From Paludisphaera soli (GTDB lineage: Bacteria > Planctomycetota > Planctomycetia > Isosphaerales > Isosphaeraceae), in NCBI RefSeq assembly GCF_011064595.1, contig NZ_JAALJI010000019.1, positions 1-64,000 of the forward strand: a stretch of 64,000 nt of DNA, written 5' to 3'. Each line of letters opens with the position of its first letter. Positions within the stretch are counted from its first letter, which is position 1. Position numbers and translations under genes: made by a program. The notes under the pieces are model-generated. The model saw only the letters and a list, made by a program, of their open reading frames with translations, was not told the DNA's origin and did no database searches. Below, piece after piece: positions 9,007 through 18,631 of this stretch.

Positions 9007-11613
9007 ATGACCCTGTCCATCCCCAAGCTCTCCCTCGTCGTCCTGGTCGGCCCCAGCGGGTCGGGGAAGAGTACGTTCGCGAGGCGGTGTTTCGCGGCGA
9101 CGGAGGTGCTTTCGTCGGACGCCTGCCGGGGGATGGTGTCGGACGACGAGAACGATCAGGAGGCGACGAACGACGCGTTCGACGTGCTGCATTACGTCGC
9201 GGCGAAGCGGCTGGCGCGCGGGAAGCTGACGGTCGTGGACGCGACCAACGTCCAGCCCGAGTCGCGTCGGCCGCTCGTGGAGCTGGCGAGGAAGTATCAC
9301 TGCCTGCCGGTCGCGATCGTGCTCGACGTGCCGGAGTCTGTCTGCCACGAACGCAACCGAGGCCGCGACGACCGCGCGTTCGGACCGCACGTCGTGCGCA
9401 ACCAGGCGTCGCAGCTCCGGCGCTCGTTCCGGGGGCTCCGCAAGGAGGGCTTCCGCCACGTCTACGTCCTGCGCACGCCCGAGGAGGTCGACGCGGCCGA
9501 GATCGTCCGCACCCCGCTCTGGAACGACCGCACCGACGATCATGGTCCGTTCGACCTGATCGGCGACGTCCACGGCTGCGGCGACGAACTGGAGGCGCTG
9601 CTGGCCCGGCTGGGCTACGAGCCCTCGCCCGTCGAACCGGGGACGTCCCCCCTCCTCTCCGGGCCGCTCTACACGCACCCCGAGGGCCGCAGGGCGGTCT
9701 TCGTGGGCGACCTGGTGGATCGCGGACCGCGCGTGGTCGACGTGCTCCGCATCGCGGCCACGATGGTCAAGCACGGCTCGGCCCTCTGCGTGCCGGGCAA
9801 CCACGACATGAAGCTGCTGAAGAAGCTGCGCGGGAAGGACGTGCAGGTCACGCACGGCCTGGCCGAGACGCTGGCCGAGATCGACGCCCTGCCCGCCGAA
9901 ACGCGCGAGCCGTTCGTCCGCGAGCTGGCCGAGTTCCTCGACGGCCTGGTGAGCCACTACGTCCTCGACGGCGGCGAGCTGGTGGTCGCGCACGCCGGGA
10001 TGAAGGCGGAGATGCAGGGCCGGGGCTCCGGTCGCGTCCGCGACTTCGCCCTCTACGGCGAGACGACGGGGGAGACCGACGAGTTCGGGCTCCCCGTCCG
10101 CGTGAACTGGACGGCCGAGTATCGCGGCAAGGCGGCCGTCGTCTACGGCCACACGCCCGTCCCCGCGCCCGAGTGGCTCAACCGCACCGTGAACATCGAC
10201 ACCGGCTGCGTCTTCGGCGGCGCGCTCACGGCCCTGCGCTGGCCCGAGCGCGCGTTCGTCTCCGTCCCCGCCGCGCGCGTCTATCGCGAACCGTCCCGGC
10301 CGTTCCTGCCGGTCGAGGCCGAGTCCCCGGCCCCCTCGGCGCAGCAGGAGCACGACCGGACGCTCGACCTGGAGGACGTGATCGGCAAGCGGATCATCCC
10401 CACCCGGCTTCGCGGGAACGTCACGATCCGCGAGGAGAACGCCGCCGCGGCCCTGGAGGTCATGAGCCGGTTCGCCGTCGATCCGCGCTGGCTGATCTAC
10501 CTGCCGCCGACGATGTCGCCGACCGAGACCAGCCGCGAGGCCGGCCTGCTGGAGCACCCGGCCGAGGCCTTCGCGTACTACCGCACCCAGGGGGCGCCGA
10601 GGGTCGTCTGCCAGGAGAAGCACATGGGCTCGCGAGCCGTGGTCGTCGCCTGCCGCGACGAGGCCGTCGCGCGCGAGCGGTTCGGCGTGGATACCGGCGA
10701 GCTGGGCGTGGTCGTCACCCGCACCGGGCGTCGGTTCTTCAACGACGCCGACCTGGAGCGGCGGTTCCTGGACCGCGTCCGCGAGGCGCTCACCTCGGCC
10801 GAGGTCTGGGGCCGACTGGAGACGAACTGGGCGCTTCTGGACTGCGAGCTGATGCCCTGGTCGGCCAAGGCTCGCGAGCTGCTGCGGTCCCAGTACGCGG
10901 CCGTCGGCGCGGCGGGGTCGGCGGCCCTCCCGCGCGCGGCCGAGGCGCTCGAACGGGCCTCGCGGCGGCTGGAGGGGGACGAGTTGGCGAAGCTCCGCGA
11001 GGCCGAGTCGACGGTCCATCGCCGGGCCGACGAGGTCGGCCGGTTCGTGGCCTCGTATCGCCGCTACTGCTGGCCGGTGGCGGGGCTGGAAGACTACAAG
11101 CTCGCCCCGTTCCACCTGCTCGCCACCGAGGGCCGCACGCACGTCGACAAGGACCACGCCTGGCACATGGAGACGCTGGCCGAGGTCTGCCGGGCCGACC
11201 CGGAACTGCTCCGCGCGACGCCCTACCGGATCGTCGACGTGACCGATCCGGCGAGCGAGGCCGAGGGGATCGCCTGGTGGGAGGAGCTGACCGGGCGCGG
11301 CGGCGAGGGGATGGTCGTCAAGCCGCTCCCCTTCCTGCTCAAGGGGGCGAAGGGCCTGGCGCAGCCGGCGGTGAAGTGCCGGGGCCGGGAGTACCTGCGT
11401 ATCATCTACGGGCCCGAGTACACGGCCGAGGCGAACCTGTCGCGGCTGCGGTCGCGGGGCCTGGGCCGCAAGCGGTCGCTGGCGCTCGGCGAGTTCGCGC
11501 TGGGGGTCGAGGCCCTGGAGCGGTTCGTCCGGGGCGAGCCCCTGCGACGGGTCCACGAGTGCGTCTTCGGGGTCCTCGCCCTGGAGAGCGAGCCGGTGGA
11601 CCCCCGGCTCTAA
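9007..11613 (+). CDS. pnkp: Polynucleotide kinase-phosphatase-ligase Pnkp (RNA end healing and sealing)
   Basis: 868 residues with three catalytic modules. The N-terminal 5-prime kinase has P-loop GPSGSGKST near residues 15-23. The central metallophosphoesterase (2,3-phosphatase) has GDVHGCGDE near 186, GDLVDRGPR and GNHD near 265. The C-terminal adenylyltransferase/ligase has nucleotidyl lysine K538 in QEKHMGSRA and EGMVVKP near 766. The enzyme heals and, with Hen1, reseals broken RNA. The ATG at 9007 is chosen because family members begin immediately before the P-loop with MTL-like residues; in-frame ATGs at 8980 and 8989 are possible. The gene follows the broken gene on the same strand and is the last gene of the locus. 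Confidence 0.95.
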   Translation: MTLSIPKLSLVVLVGPSGSGKSTFARRCFAATEVLSSDACRGMVSDDENDQEATNDAFDVLHYVAAKRLARGKLTVVDATNVQPESRRPLVELARKYHCLPVAIVLDVPESVCHERNRGRDDRAFGPHVVRNQASQLRRSFRGLRKEGFRHVYVLRTPEEVDAAEIVRTPLWNDRTDDHGPFDLIGDVHGCGDELEALLARLGYEPSPVEPGTSPLLSGPLYTHPEGRRAVFVGDLVDRGPRVVDVLRIAATMVKHGSALCVPGNHDMKLLKKLRGKDVQVTHGLAETLAEIDALPAETREPFVRELAEFLDGLVSHYVLDGGELVVAHAGMKAEMQGRGSGRVRDFALYGETTGETDEFGLPVRVNWTAEYRGKAAVVYGHTPVPAPEWLNRTVNIDTGCVFGGALTALRWPERAFVSVPAARVYREPSRPFLPVEAESPAPSAQQEHDRTLDLEDVIGKRIIPTRLRGNVTIREENAAAALEVMSRFAVDPRWLIYLPPTMSPTETSREAGLLEHPAEAFAYYRTQGAPRVVCQEKHMGSRAVVVACRDEAVARERFGVDTGELGVVVTRTGRRFFNDADLERRFLDRVREALTSAEVWGRLETNWALLDCELMPWSAKARELLRSQYAAVGAAGSAALPRAAEALERASRRLEGDELAKLREAESTVHRRADEVGRFVASYRRYCWPVAGLEDYKLAPFHLLATEGRTHVDKDHAWHMETLAEVCRADPELLRATPYRIVDVTDPASEAEGIAWWEELTGRGGEGMVVKPLPFLLKGAKGLAQPAVKCRGREYLRIIYGPEYTAEANLSRLRSRGLGRKRSLALGEFALGVEALERFVRGEPLRRVHECVFGVLALESEPVDPRL

Positions 11614-11622
11614 TCGGCCGGA

Positions 11623-11652
11623 CGCCGGGCCCCGTGAGGAGGGGGCCCGGCG
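11623..11652. terminator. Hairpin terminator between convergent Pnkp and dienelactone hydrolase genes
   Basis: A perfect 11-bp stem, CGCCGGGCCCC at 11623-11633 and its complement at 11642-11652, with an 8-nt loop. It lies 10 bp after the Pnkp stop and 20 bp from the end of the opposing gene, so it could serve both strands. There is no strong U tract on either side. Confidence 0.65.
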
Positions 11653-11672
11653 ACTCTCGACCGGTTCGGGGC

Positions 11673-12554
<882 letters not shown>

Positions 12555-12664
12555 GCGTCTGCTCCCCTGAACTCGTCCGAAGATCATGGTCAATCGACCC
12601 TGGTCATCATAACGAGCATCCGGGCCGGCTGAACGGGGTAGCCTGCGAACTCGGGCGGCGGACC

Positions 12665-13465
12665 TCATCGCGCCGGACGGATCTCGACGTTGCGGAACCA
12701 GATTTCGGCGGCCTCGATTTCCAGCGCTATCCGGCCCTTGGTCAGCGGCTTCGGGTCGCCGGGCTTCGCGGGGTCGTCGAAGCGGACGGCGGTCCCGTGG
12801 TTGACGACCTGGCCGTTGAGCAGGTGGGTGACCTCGGCCCCTTTGCAGATGATCTCCACGTCGTTCCAGCCGTCGCGCTCGGGGACCTCGGCCAGCCGAT
12901 GCTGGTAGTCGATCCCCTTCAGGCCGAGGACCTTGGGCTCGCCTCCGCGGTCGACGGGGAGGAACGTCGGATAGTCGGGCGATTTGGCGTCGCGGGTCTT
13001 GGGGTCGATGGCGGTGTCGAGCTGCATGCCGAAGAGGGCGATCAGGTCACCGACGTTGGTCTCCTCGATCTGATACTGGAGCGACCGGGGCCAGACGGCG
13101 TCGGGGCCGGTGATGTGGTAGTACAGACCAGCGTCCTTCTTGAGGGCGTAGCGGGGCTCGAACTTCTTGTCGCCCCACTTGTACTGGAGCCGCAGGTGGT
13201 AGTCGCCGTGCTCCTGCTCGGTGCCGATGTAGCCCATCACCACCTTGGCCTTGTCCTCGAAGTTCTTGTACAGGTGGATCGCGCCGTCCTCGATGGTGAT
13301 GATCCCGTCGGGGTCGGAGTTCCGGCCGTGCTCCTGGAGGAACGTGTACCAGCCGTCCAGGTCCTTGCCGTTGAACAGCGGCGTCCAGCCGCCGTCCGAC
13401 GAATCCGGGGGCGCCGCCAGCGCGAGGGCCGAGGCCAGGGCCAGACAGGGGATTGAGAGGAGCAT
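12665..13465 (-). CDS. DUF1080 (3-keto-disaccharide hydrolase-like) secreted protein
   Basis: 266 residues with a cleavable signal peptide ([20 protein letters not shown]). The mature part begins with the DUF1080 signature [18 protein letters not shown] and ends with the family-typical [19 protein letters not shown]. The fold is a concanavalin/LamG-like beta sandwich. Members are abundant in Planctomycetes and some act as 3-keto-glycoside hydrolases; the substrate here is not determinable. It sits between a PVC haem protein gene and a dienelactone hydrolase gene, all minus strand, compatible with extracellular breakdown of a carbon source. A hairpin repeat element lies 166 bp upstream. Confidence 0.88.
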   Translation of the reverse strand: MLLSIPCLALASALALAAPPDSSDGGWTPLFNGKDLDGWYTFLQEHGRNSDPDGIITIEDGAIHLYKNFEDKAKVVMGYIGTEQEHGDYHLRLQYKWGDKKFEPRYALKKDAGLYYHITGPDAVWPRSLQYQIEETNVGDLIALFGMQLDTAIDPKTRDAKSPDYPTFLPVDRGGEPKVLGLKGIDYQHRLAEVPERDGWNDVEIICKGAEVTHLLNGQVVNHGTAVRFDDPAKPGDPKPLTKGRIALEIEAAEIWFRNVEIRPAR

Positions 13466-13630
13466 CGGTCACCGCCTTCGGGAGGAATCGAGTTGGGGTT
13501 GGTGATGTCGGGACTCAAGGCACATGCTAAACGAGCCAGGCGCGCCGGGCGATCGAGTCGCGAACGCCGGCGAGTCAGGGCCGGATGGGGAGCACCAAGG
13601 CGGACGAGCGACGACGGCGATCCCTTCTTC

Positions 13631-13754
13631 CCTTCCCCCCCGGTGGGGGAAGGGCGATTGGCAGCTTCCCGCCCGCTTGATTCTCCGGTCGGTTTCCGTG
13701 CTCGTCTTCCCCCTCATCCGGCCTTCGGCCACCTTCCCCCGCCAGGGGGGAAGG
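13631..13754. repeat. Palindromic repeat element, short copy
   Basis: A 124-bp intergenic element. The left hairpin (CCTTCCCCCC to GGGGGAAGG, 13631-13653) and the right hairpin (CCTTCCCCCGCCAGGGGGG, ending 13754) flank a less conserved middle. The inner side of the right arm reads CCCCCTCATCCGGCC, as in the full copies at 52091-52288 and 61492-61686. It encodes nothing. Confidence 0.72.
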
Positions 13755-13778
13755 ATTTTCAGGTGCTCACTCGTGCCG

Positions 13779-16670
13779 TCACGGCTGGCGGAGGAACGCG
13801 ATTAAGTCGGCAAGGCCCTGCTCGCCCAGGGCGTCTTCGAAGCCCTCGGGCATGAGGGAGCGGCCGCTGCGGCGGACGGCCTCGATCTCGGTGCGGAGGA
13901 TGGATTGCTCGATCCCCTCGGCCCCGCGGAGCTTCAGGCTGGCGGCGGTCTCCTCGGCGAGCAGGCCCGAGAGCGTCTGGCCGCGTTTGGTCAGGACCGT
14001 GAAGGCGACGAAGTCGGGCGAGACGTCGGCGTTGGGGTCGAGCACGTCCTTCAAAAGGGCCGACGCGGGCCGGCTGGCCACCCCCGAGAGGTCGGGGCCG
14101 ACCTTGTAGCCGTCGCCCCGGTGCTGGTGGCAGGTCCGGCAGTTCTTGACGAACAGCTCGCGGCCCCGCGCGACGTCGCCTTCGAGCGCGAGGGCCGACT
14201 GGAACTTCGCCACGACCTCGGCGCGGTCGCGGGGCGTCCGCGATTCCAGAAGGGCCGAGACGCGCCGGGCGACCTCGGGGTCGGACGACGACCGGAGCGA
14301 CTCGCGCTCGGCGGGGGTCAGCTCGGAAAGGCCCACCACGTCGTCCTCGATCGCCTCGACGAGCCCTCCGGCCAGCGGGGCCGAGCGGACCATCGCGGCG
14401 AGCACGGCGCGTCGGGGGGCGATCGCGATCGACTCCCAGGACTCGAAGATCCGCCCCGCCAGCGGCGCCGAGGCGACCTCGGCGATCGCGTCGGCCGCGG
14501 CCGCCTGCACCGCCGGGGGCTGGTCGGCCCCCAGGAGCGTCGGCACGAACTCGGCGGCGGCGTCGGGGCGGAACCGCGACAGCAGGGTCAACGCCCGGGC
14601 GCGGTCGGCCGCCTCGGCGTCGGTCGCGGCGACCGTCTCGCCGGCGCGATCGAGCAAGACGGCGAGGCCTTCGAAGCCCGCCTCGCCGGCCAGCTCGCGC
14701 GGCGGCTTGCCGGCGCGGGCGAGGCCGTCGGACAGGCCCAGCAGGAGAGCGAGGCGGCCGGCCGAGCCCTCGCCGGCGGCGGGAGGCCGGAGCGCGGCGG
14801 ACAGGGCCTTCAGCTCGTCGGGGTTCGCCCGCACGCCCAGGATCGAGGCCGTCGCCCCGAGGAGGCGGGCCTGGCCCGGCGTCGCGGTCGCGAGCCATTC
14901 GGGATGCGCCTTGAGCAGCGACGCGAGGAACGGCGAGGCGGTGTCGCGGAGGCCGCTCAGCACGGCCAGACGCGTCCACTCGTCCTCGGCGTCGCGGGCG
15001 GCGACCTTCGCCAGCGACTCGACGGCGGCCGGGGCGCTCGAATCGCCCAGGACGATCGCCGCCTGGAAGCGGACCCGCGGCTCGCCGTCATCCGCCAGGG
15101 TCGCGACCGCGTTGAGCAGGTCGGGTCGGCCGGCGGCGAGCTTGGCGGCGGCCTCGCGGACGTCGGCCGAGGGGTCGGCCAGCAAGCCGGCGACGGTCGC
15201 GTCGTCGAGCGCGCCGAGGCCGTCGAGCGTCCAGGCCGCATGGATCCGGCCGAGGGGCCTGGCGGACGCCTTCGCCAGCGCCGCCAGGGCCGGGACCGCG
15301 GCCCTGTCGCCCCGGGTGACGAGCAGCCGCTGGGCCGCGTCGCGACGCCAGCCGTTGGGGTTTTCCAGCAGGGCGGCCAGCGCCTCGGCGGACGCGCCGC
15401 CCAGGCGCGGAGGCGGGGCCGTTTTGGCGCCCTTGCGAGCGATCCGCCAGATCCGACCCCGGTTCATCCAGCGCTTGAATTCGATCGAGTCGCGGACGTC
15501 GGCCGGGACGAACGCCGGGTGCTCCACCATCTCGCGGTAGAAGTCGACGACGTAGAGGGCGCCGTCGGGCCCCGTGGCGGTGTTCACCGGTCGGAAGAAC
15601 GGATCGGTGGAGGCGAGGAACTCGCGGTCGGCCTCGGCGCGGCGAGCGAGGAACGTCGGCCCCTGGTGCTCCAGGATTCGGCGCTGGACGAGATTCGTGA
15701 GCGATTCGCCGAAGAACGCGTTCCCGACGTAGCCGTCGCCCAGCAGGTCGCCGCGGTAGATCGTGGGGCCGCAGCTCGCGTTGAAGTAGGTGGTGGACTC
15801 GCGGTTGAACGTGGTCGGCGGCGGGCTGATCGGGAAGACGCGGCCGCCGTCGGCGGGGTCGAGGATCGTCGCCACCGACGCCGACTCCGCCAGGTACGGG
15901 TTGCGGGCGAGGGCCTTCTCCTCCAGGACGACGTGGCGGATGGGCATGGTGTTCCACGAGGGGAAACGCCGGCCCCAGTCGTCGCGCGGGAGGCCGAACT
16001 GGCTGAAGCCCGAGACGACCTCGACCGCGCCGGTGTCGGGGCGGAAGCGAAAGTCGTGGAAACGCAGGGGGACGACGGCCGACTCGGGATCCTCGGGCCG
16101 TCGCACCGCGCCGTCGCTGCGGCCGTTCGCGCCGTAGACCCAGTTGTCGGAGCCCCAGGTCAGGCCGTTGACGCGGAGTTGCGTGTTCCCCTCGGCGAAC
16201 CCGGTGAGCACGACCTTGCGCACGTCGGCGACGCCGTCGCCGTCCTCGTCCTTGAGGAACAGGATGTCGGGCGCTGCGGTGACGAGCACGCCGCCGTTCC
16301 AGGGGAGGACGCCGTTGGGGAAGTTCAGGCCCTCGGCGAACGTCGAGGCGCGCTCGTATCGGCCGTCGCCGTCGCGGTCCTCCAGCAGCCGCACCTTGCC
16401 CGAGGCGGGGCCGACGGGATAGTCGAGCATCTCGGCGACGAACAGCCGGCCGTCCTCGTCCCAGGCCGCCGCGACCGGGCTGCAGACGTCAGGCTCGGAC
16501 GCGACCAGCTCGATCGTCAGCTCGGGGTCGATCAGCCGGAGCGTCGCCTTCGCCTGTTCGGGCGGGAGCGGCCCCGGCGCGGGATCGGCGGCGAGGGATG
16601 CGCCGGTCCAGAGCGTTGCGGCGAGCCACACGGCGCCGATCCGCCGCGAGAGGGGGGGGATGTTCGGCAT
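13779..16670 (-). CDS. PVC-type haem-binding protein (glucose-dehydrogenase-like propeller, HEAT region, C-terminal cytochrome c)
   Basis: 963 residues from the ATG at 16670 (GAAGGA upstream). Order: signal peptide ending SLAADP; a six-bladed propeller of the membrane-bound dehydrogenase type (about 50-450) with calcium-like repeats DRDGDGRYE and DEDGDGVAD; an alpha-helical HEAT-like region (about 470-780); and a C-terminal c-type haem module with NCRTCHQHRGDGYKVGPDLS. The single CxxCH gives one covalent haem. This architecture is characteristic of Planctomycetes-Verrucomicrobia and is thought to support periplasmic oxidation, often of sugars, with electron transfer through the haem. Neighbouring DUF1080 and ceramidase-like genes fit an exported catabolic set. 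Repeat elements flank both ends. Confidence 0.9.
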   Translation of the reverse strand: MPNIPPLSRRIGAVWLAATLWTGASLAADPAPGPLPPEQAKATLRLIDPELTIELVASEPDVCSPVAAAWDEDGRLFVAEMLDYPVGPASGKVRLLEDRDGDGRYERASTFAEGLNFPNGVLPWNGGVLVTAAPDILFLKDEDGDGVADVRKVVLTGFAEGNTQLRVNGLTWGSDNWVYGANGRSDGAVRRPEDPESAVVPLRFHDFRFRPDTGAVEVVSGFSQFGLPRDDWGRRFPSWNTMPIRHVVLEEKALARNPYLAESASVATILDPADGGRVFPISPPPTTFNRESTTYFNASCGPTIYRGDLLGDGYVGNAFFGESLTNLVQRRILEHQGPTFLARRAEADREFLASTDPFFRPVNTATGPDGALYVVDFYREMVEHPAFVPADVRDSIEFKRWMNRGRIWRIARKGAKTAPPPRLGGASAEALAALLENPNGWRRDAAQRLLVTRGDRAAVPALAALAKASARPLGRIHAAWTLDGLGALDDATVAGLLADPSADVREAAAKLAAGRPDLLNAVATLADDGEPRVRFQAAIVLGDSSAPAAVESLAKVAARDAEDEWTRLAVLSGLRDTASPFLASLLKAHPEWLATATPGQARLLGATASILGVRANPDELKALSAALRPPAAGEGSAGRLALLLGLSDGLARAGKPPRELAGEAGFEGLAVLLDRAGETVAATDAEAADRARALTLLSRFRPDAAAEFVPTLLGADQPPAVQAAAADAIAEVASAPLAGRIFESWESIAIAPRRAVLAAMVRSAPLAGGLVEAIEDDVVGLSELTPAERESLRSSSDPEVARRVSALLESRTPRDRAEVVAKFQSALALEGDVARGRELFVKNCRTCHQHRGDGYKVGPDLSGVASRPASALLKDVLDPNADVSPDFVAFTVLTKRGQTLSGLLAEETAASLKLRGAEGIEQSILRTEIEAVRRSGRSLMPEGFEDALGEQGLADLIAFLRQP

Positions 16671-16733
16671 GCGGAGTCCTTCGGGGCGGGTTTCGACTGC
16701 GTCTCGAAAGCGGAGGCTTGATTCCCTTCTCCC

Positions 16734-16881
16734 CTTGAGTGAGAAGGTGCCCCGCAGGGGCGGATGCGGGGTCGACGTCCGGCGGCTGTTGGACGGCTCG
16801 TCGGCCCGCATCCCGAGCGGCCTGGTGGGTCGACCCCTCATCCGGCCGTCCCGGCCACCTTCTCCCTCAAGGGGAGAAGGG
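16734..16881. repeat. Palindromic repeat element, CCCTTCTCCCC variant
   Basis: A 148-bp element between the ceramidase-like and PVC haem protein genes. The ends are inverted (CCCTTCTCCCCTTGAG at the left, CTCAAGGGGAGAAGGG at the right), and each inner side carries the GGATG/CATCC block of the family. Internally it also holds a GGGTCGAC...GTCGACCC inverted pair. It is non-coding and differs from the other copies by a TCTCC core instead of TCCCC. Confidence 0.7.
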
Positions 16882-16901
16882 AAGACGAGGAGGCTCATCG
16901 A

Positions 16902-18272
16902 TCAGGGGTTCGTCGCGTCATCATGCAGGGTCTTGAGCAGGCCCAAAGCCTCGTCGACGATCTGCTCGCCGACGCCGGGCGAGGTATAGCTGTGGAGGCC
17001 GGTCCAGGTCTGGTAGCCGCCCAGCTCGAACCCCTTGCGGTCGGGGACGTAGCCGATGTAGTCGTTGGCCAGCTCGAAGACGAAGGTGTCGCGGAACGGG
17101 CTCCGGCGCTTGATGTCCTGGCCCAGCACGGTGAAGAACTCGGCCGGGACGCCCACCACGGCGGTGTCGCCGATGCGGATAGCCTGGACCCAGGTCTTGC
17201 GCTCCTCGCCCTTGCGGGGGGCCAGCTCCTTGCGCATGTCGCGGAAGACGTCGACGACGAACTGGGCGATCTGGGGGTGGTCCTTCAGCTTGTACGCCTC
17301 GTAGGCGACGACCGCCGCGTCGTCCTTGGCGTCGTCGAAGTCGCGGACCTTGACGGTGATCTCCTTGCGGATCCCCTTCACGCGGTCGACAGGCCGGGGC
17401 TCGGCCTTGGCCAGCGCGGCGACGACCGCCGCCTTCATGCGGATGATCATCTCGTCGGCCTTCAGCTCCAGGTTATGAGTGGAGCCGGACGCCCCTTCGA
17501 AGAAGAGGGTCGTCCCCCCCAGCTCCTTCTCCAGCTCCTGGGCGGCCAGGCCGTAGAAGCTGGGCGAGCGGACGCCGGGCGTGCGGGAGCCGATCGTGTG
17601 GGTGGAGTGGTTGAACATCAGCGCCTCGAGCGAACCATCCGGCCGGCGGAACGCCCAGACCGGCAGCTCGGGGTCGAACGGGCCGGTGGGGCGGACGAAG
17701 TCGTCGGTGGCGCCGGTCCAGTAGATCATCCCGTTGGAGAGCAGCAGCCGGCTGTTGCGGCCGACCGACGACTCCTCGCCCAGCCGGAACGACATCGTCG
17801 CCGGCGCCAGCCGGGCGTTCGCCGCGACGGCCGCCTCGACGGCCTTATCGCCGGCGTGCTTGGTGAACGCCTCCTCGCGGCGGTAGCCGTGGATCGAGCA
17901 GGTCGTCGGCGCGTGGTGGGTGTGGGTGGCGTTGATCAGGACGTTGTCGAACGGGACGCCGGTCGCCGCCTCGATCCGCCGGGCGGCGTCGTCGAGCACG
18001 TCGCGCTCGATCATCAGGACGTCCAGCTCCACCAGGGCGGCCTTGGCCCCCTGGGGGTCCTGGATCACGACGGCCGAGGCCCGCAGCTCGCCCTCCTGGC
18101 CGGTCGCCTTGCCGGGGCCGATCCCGCCGCCGATCACCATCGAGTCGTCGGCCGTCAGGTTCGCGGCGGCCGCGCCGACCATCAGCTCGCCGGCGAGGGC
18201 CGCGGCGGGAAGCGTCGCCGAGGCCGTCGTCAGCGACAGGCCGAGCGCGAGGCTCAAGAATGTCCGTTGCAT
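16902..18272 (-). CDS. Neutral/alkaline ceramidase-like secreted hydrolase
   Basis: 456 residues with a signal peptide (hydrophobic residues 4-28, ending ALAGE). The mature N-terminus, ELMVGAAAANLTADDSMVIG, and the metal-site motif NATHTHHAPTTCS (about 115-127), with a later NHSTHTIG, match the neutral ceramidase N-terminal domain family common in Planctomycetes. The C-terminal part has FELANDYIGYVPDRKGFELG and ends in the usual GVGEQIVDEAL segment. True ceramidases cleave the N-acyl bond of ceramide. Most bacterial members are uncharacterised and shorter, as here, so lipid amidase activity is only a possibility. GGGAGA stands 10 nt before the ATG. Confidence 0.82.
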   Translation of the reverse strand: MQRTFLSLALGLSLTTASATLPAAALAGELMVGAAAANLTADDSMVIGGGIGPGKATGQEGELRASAVVIQDPQGAKAALVELDVLMIERDVLDDAARRIEAATGVPFDNVLINATHTHHAPTTCSIHGYRREEAFTKHAGDKAVEAAVAANARLAPATMSFRLGEESSVGRNSRLLLSNGMIYWTGATDDFVRPTGPFDPELPVWAFRRPDGSLEALMFNHSTHTIGSRTPGVRSPSFYGLAAQELEKELGGTTLFFEGASGSTHNLELKADEMIIRMKAAVVAALAKAEPRPVDRVKGIRKEITVKVRDFDDAKDDAAVVAYEAYKLKDHPQIAQFVVDVFRDMRKELAPRKGEERKTWVQAIRIGDTAVVGVPAEFFTVLGQDIKRRSPFRDTFVFELANDYIGYVPDRKGFELGGYQTWTGLHSYTSPGVGEQIVDEALGLLKTLHDDATNP

Positions 18273-18314
18273 CGTCGCGGTGTCTCCCGGTTGCGGAAAT
18301 CGTCTCGTGGAAAG

Positions 18315-18342
18315 GCGGCGCGCCGGGCGGCCGGCGCGCCGC
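18315..18342 (-). terminator. Hairpin terminator after lipoprotein gene
   Basis: A perfect 12-bp stem (GCGGCGCGCCGG, 18315-18326, with its complement at 18331-18342) and a 4-nt loop. On the minus strand it is followed by CCTTTCC. It stands 27 bp after the lipoprotein stop and before the ceramidase-like gene, so it probably ends the DUF1559-lipoprotein transcript. Confidence 0.65.
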
Positions 18343-18368
18343 GGGAGAGGAGGTCTCGGGACGGAACG

Positions 18369-18596
18369 TCAGGGCCGGGCCTTCGCCTTCCCTTTTACCT
18401 TGGCGGTCTTCGCCAGGTCCATCGGCGACTGCTCCAGCGGGGGAGCCGCCGGCATCGTCCCGGGGGGCAGGTTGGTGGGGGTGCCGGCCAGCCGGTCCTC
18501 CGACCCGCAGCCGGCGGCCAGCAGGGCGGCGATCAGCGCCGCCGCGAGGGGGGCCGTCGCTCGCGACTTCGTCGTCCTGGGGGTCGTCCTCTTCAT
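18369..18596 (-). CDS. Small lipoprotein paired with DUF1559 gene
   Basis: 75 residues. The ATG at 18596 has GGAGAG upstream. A basic N-terminus (MKRTTPRTTKSR) and hydrophobic stretch end in the lipobox LLAAGC, so the Cys near position 30 would be lipidated after signal peptidase II cleavage. The short mature part is Pro/Ala/Lys-rich with no domain. Small lipoproteins directly after DUF1559 genes are typical of planctomycete genomes; the second pair in this window (23935-25538) has the same order. Probably outer-envelope associated; function unknown. Confidence 0.8.
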   Translation of the reverse strand: MKRTTPRTTKSRATAPLAAALIAALLAAGCGSEDRLAGTPTNLPPGTMPAAPPLEQSPMDLAKTAKVKGKAKARP

Positions 18597-18631
18597 GGGA
18601 ACTCTCCGTTGAGCGTCGAAGCGGCGGTTCG

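Noticed and set aside
13905-16721. A 938-codon plus-strand frame
   Set aside because: Shadow of the first PVC haem protein gene, which has signal peptide and CxxCH on the minus strand.
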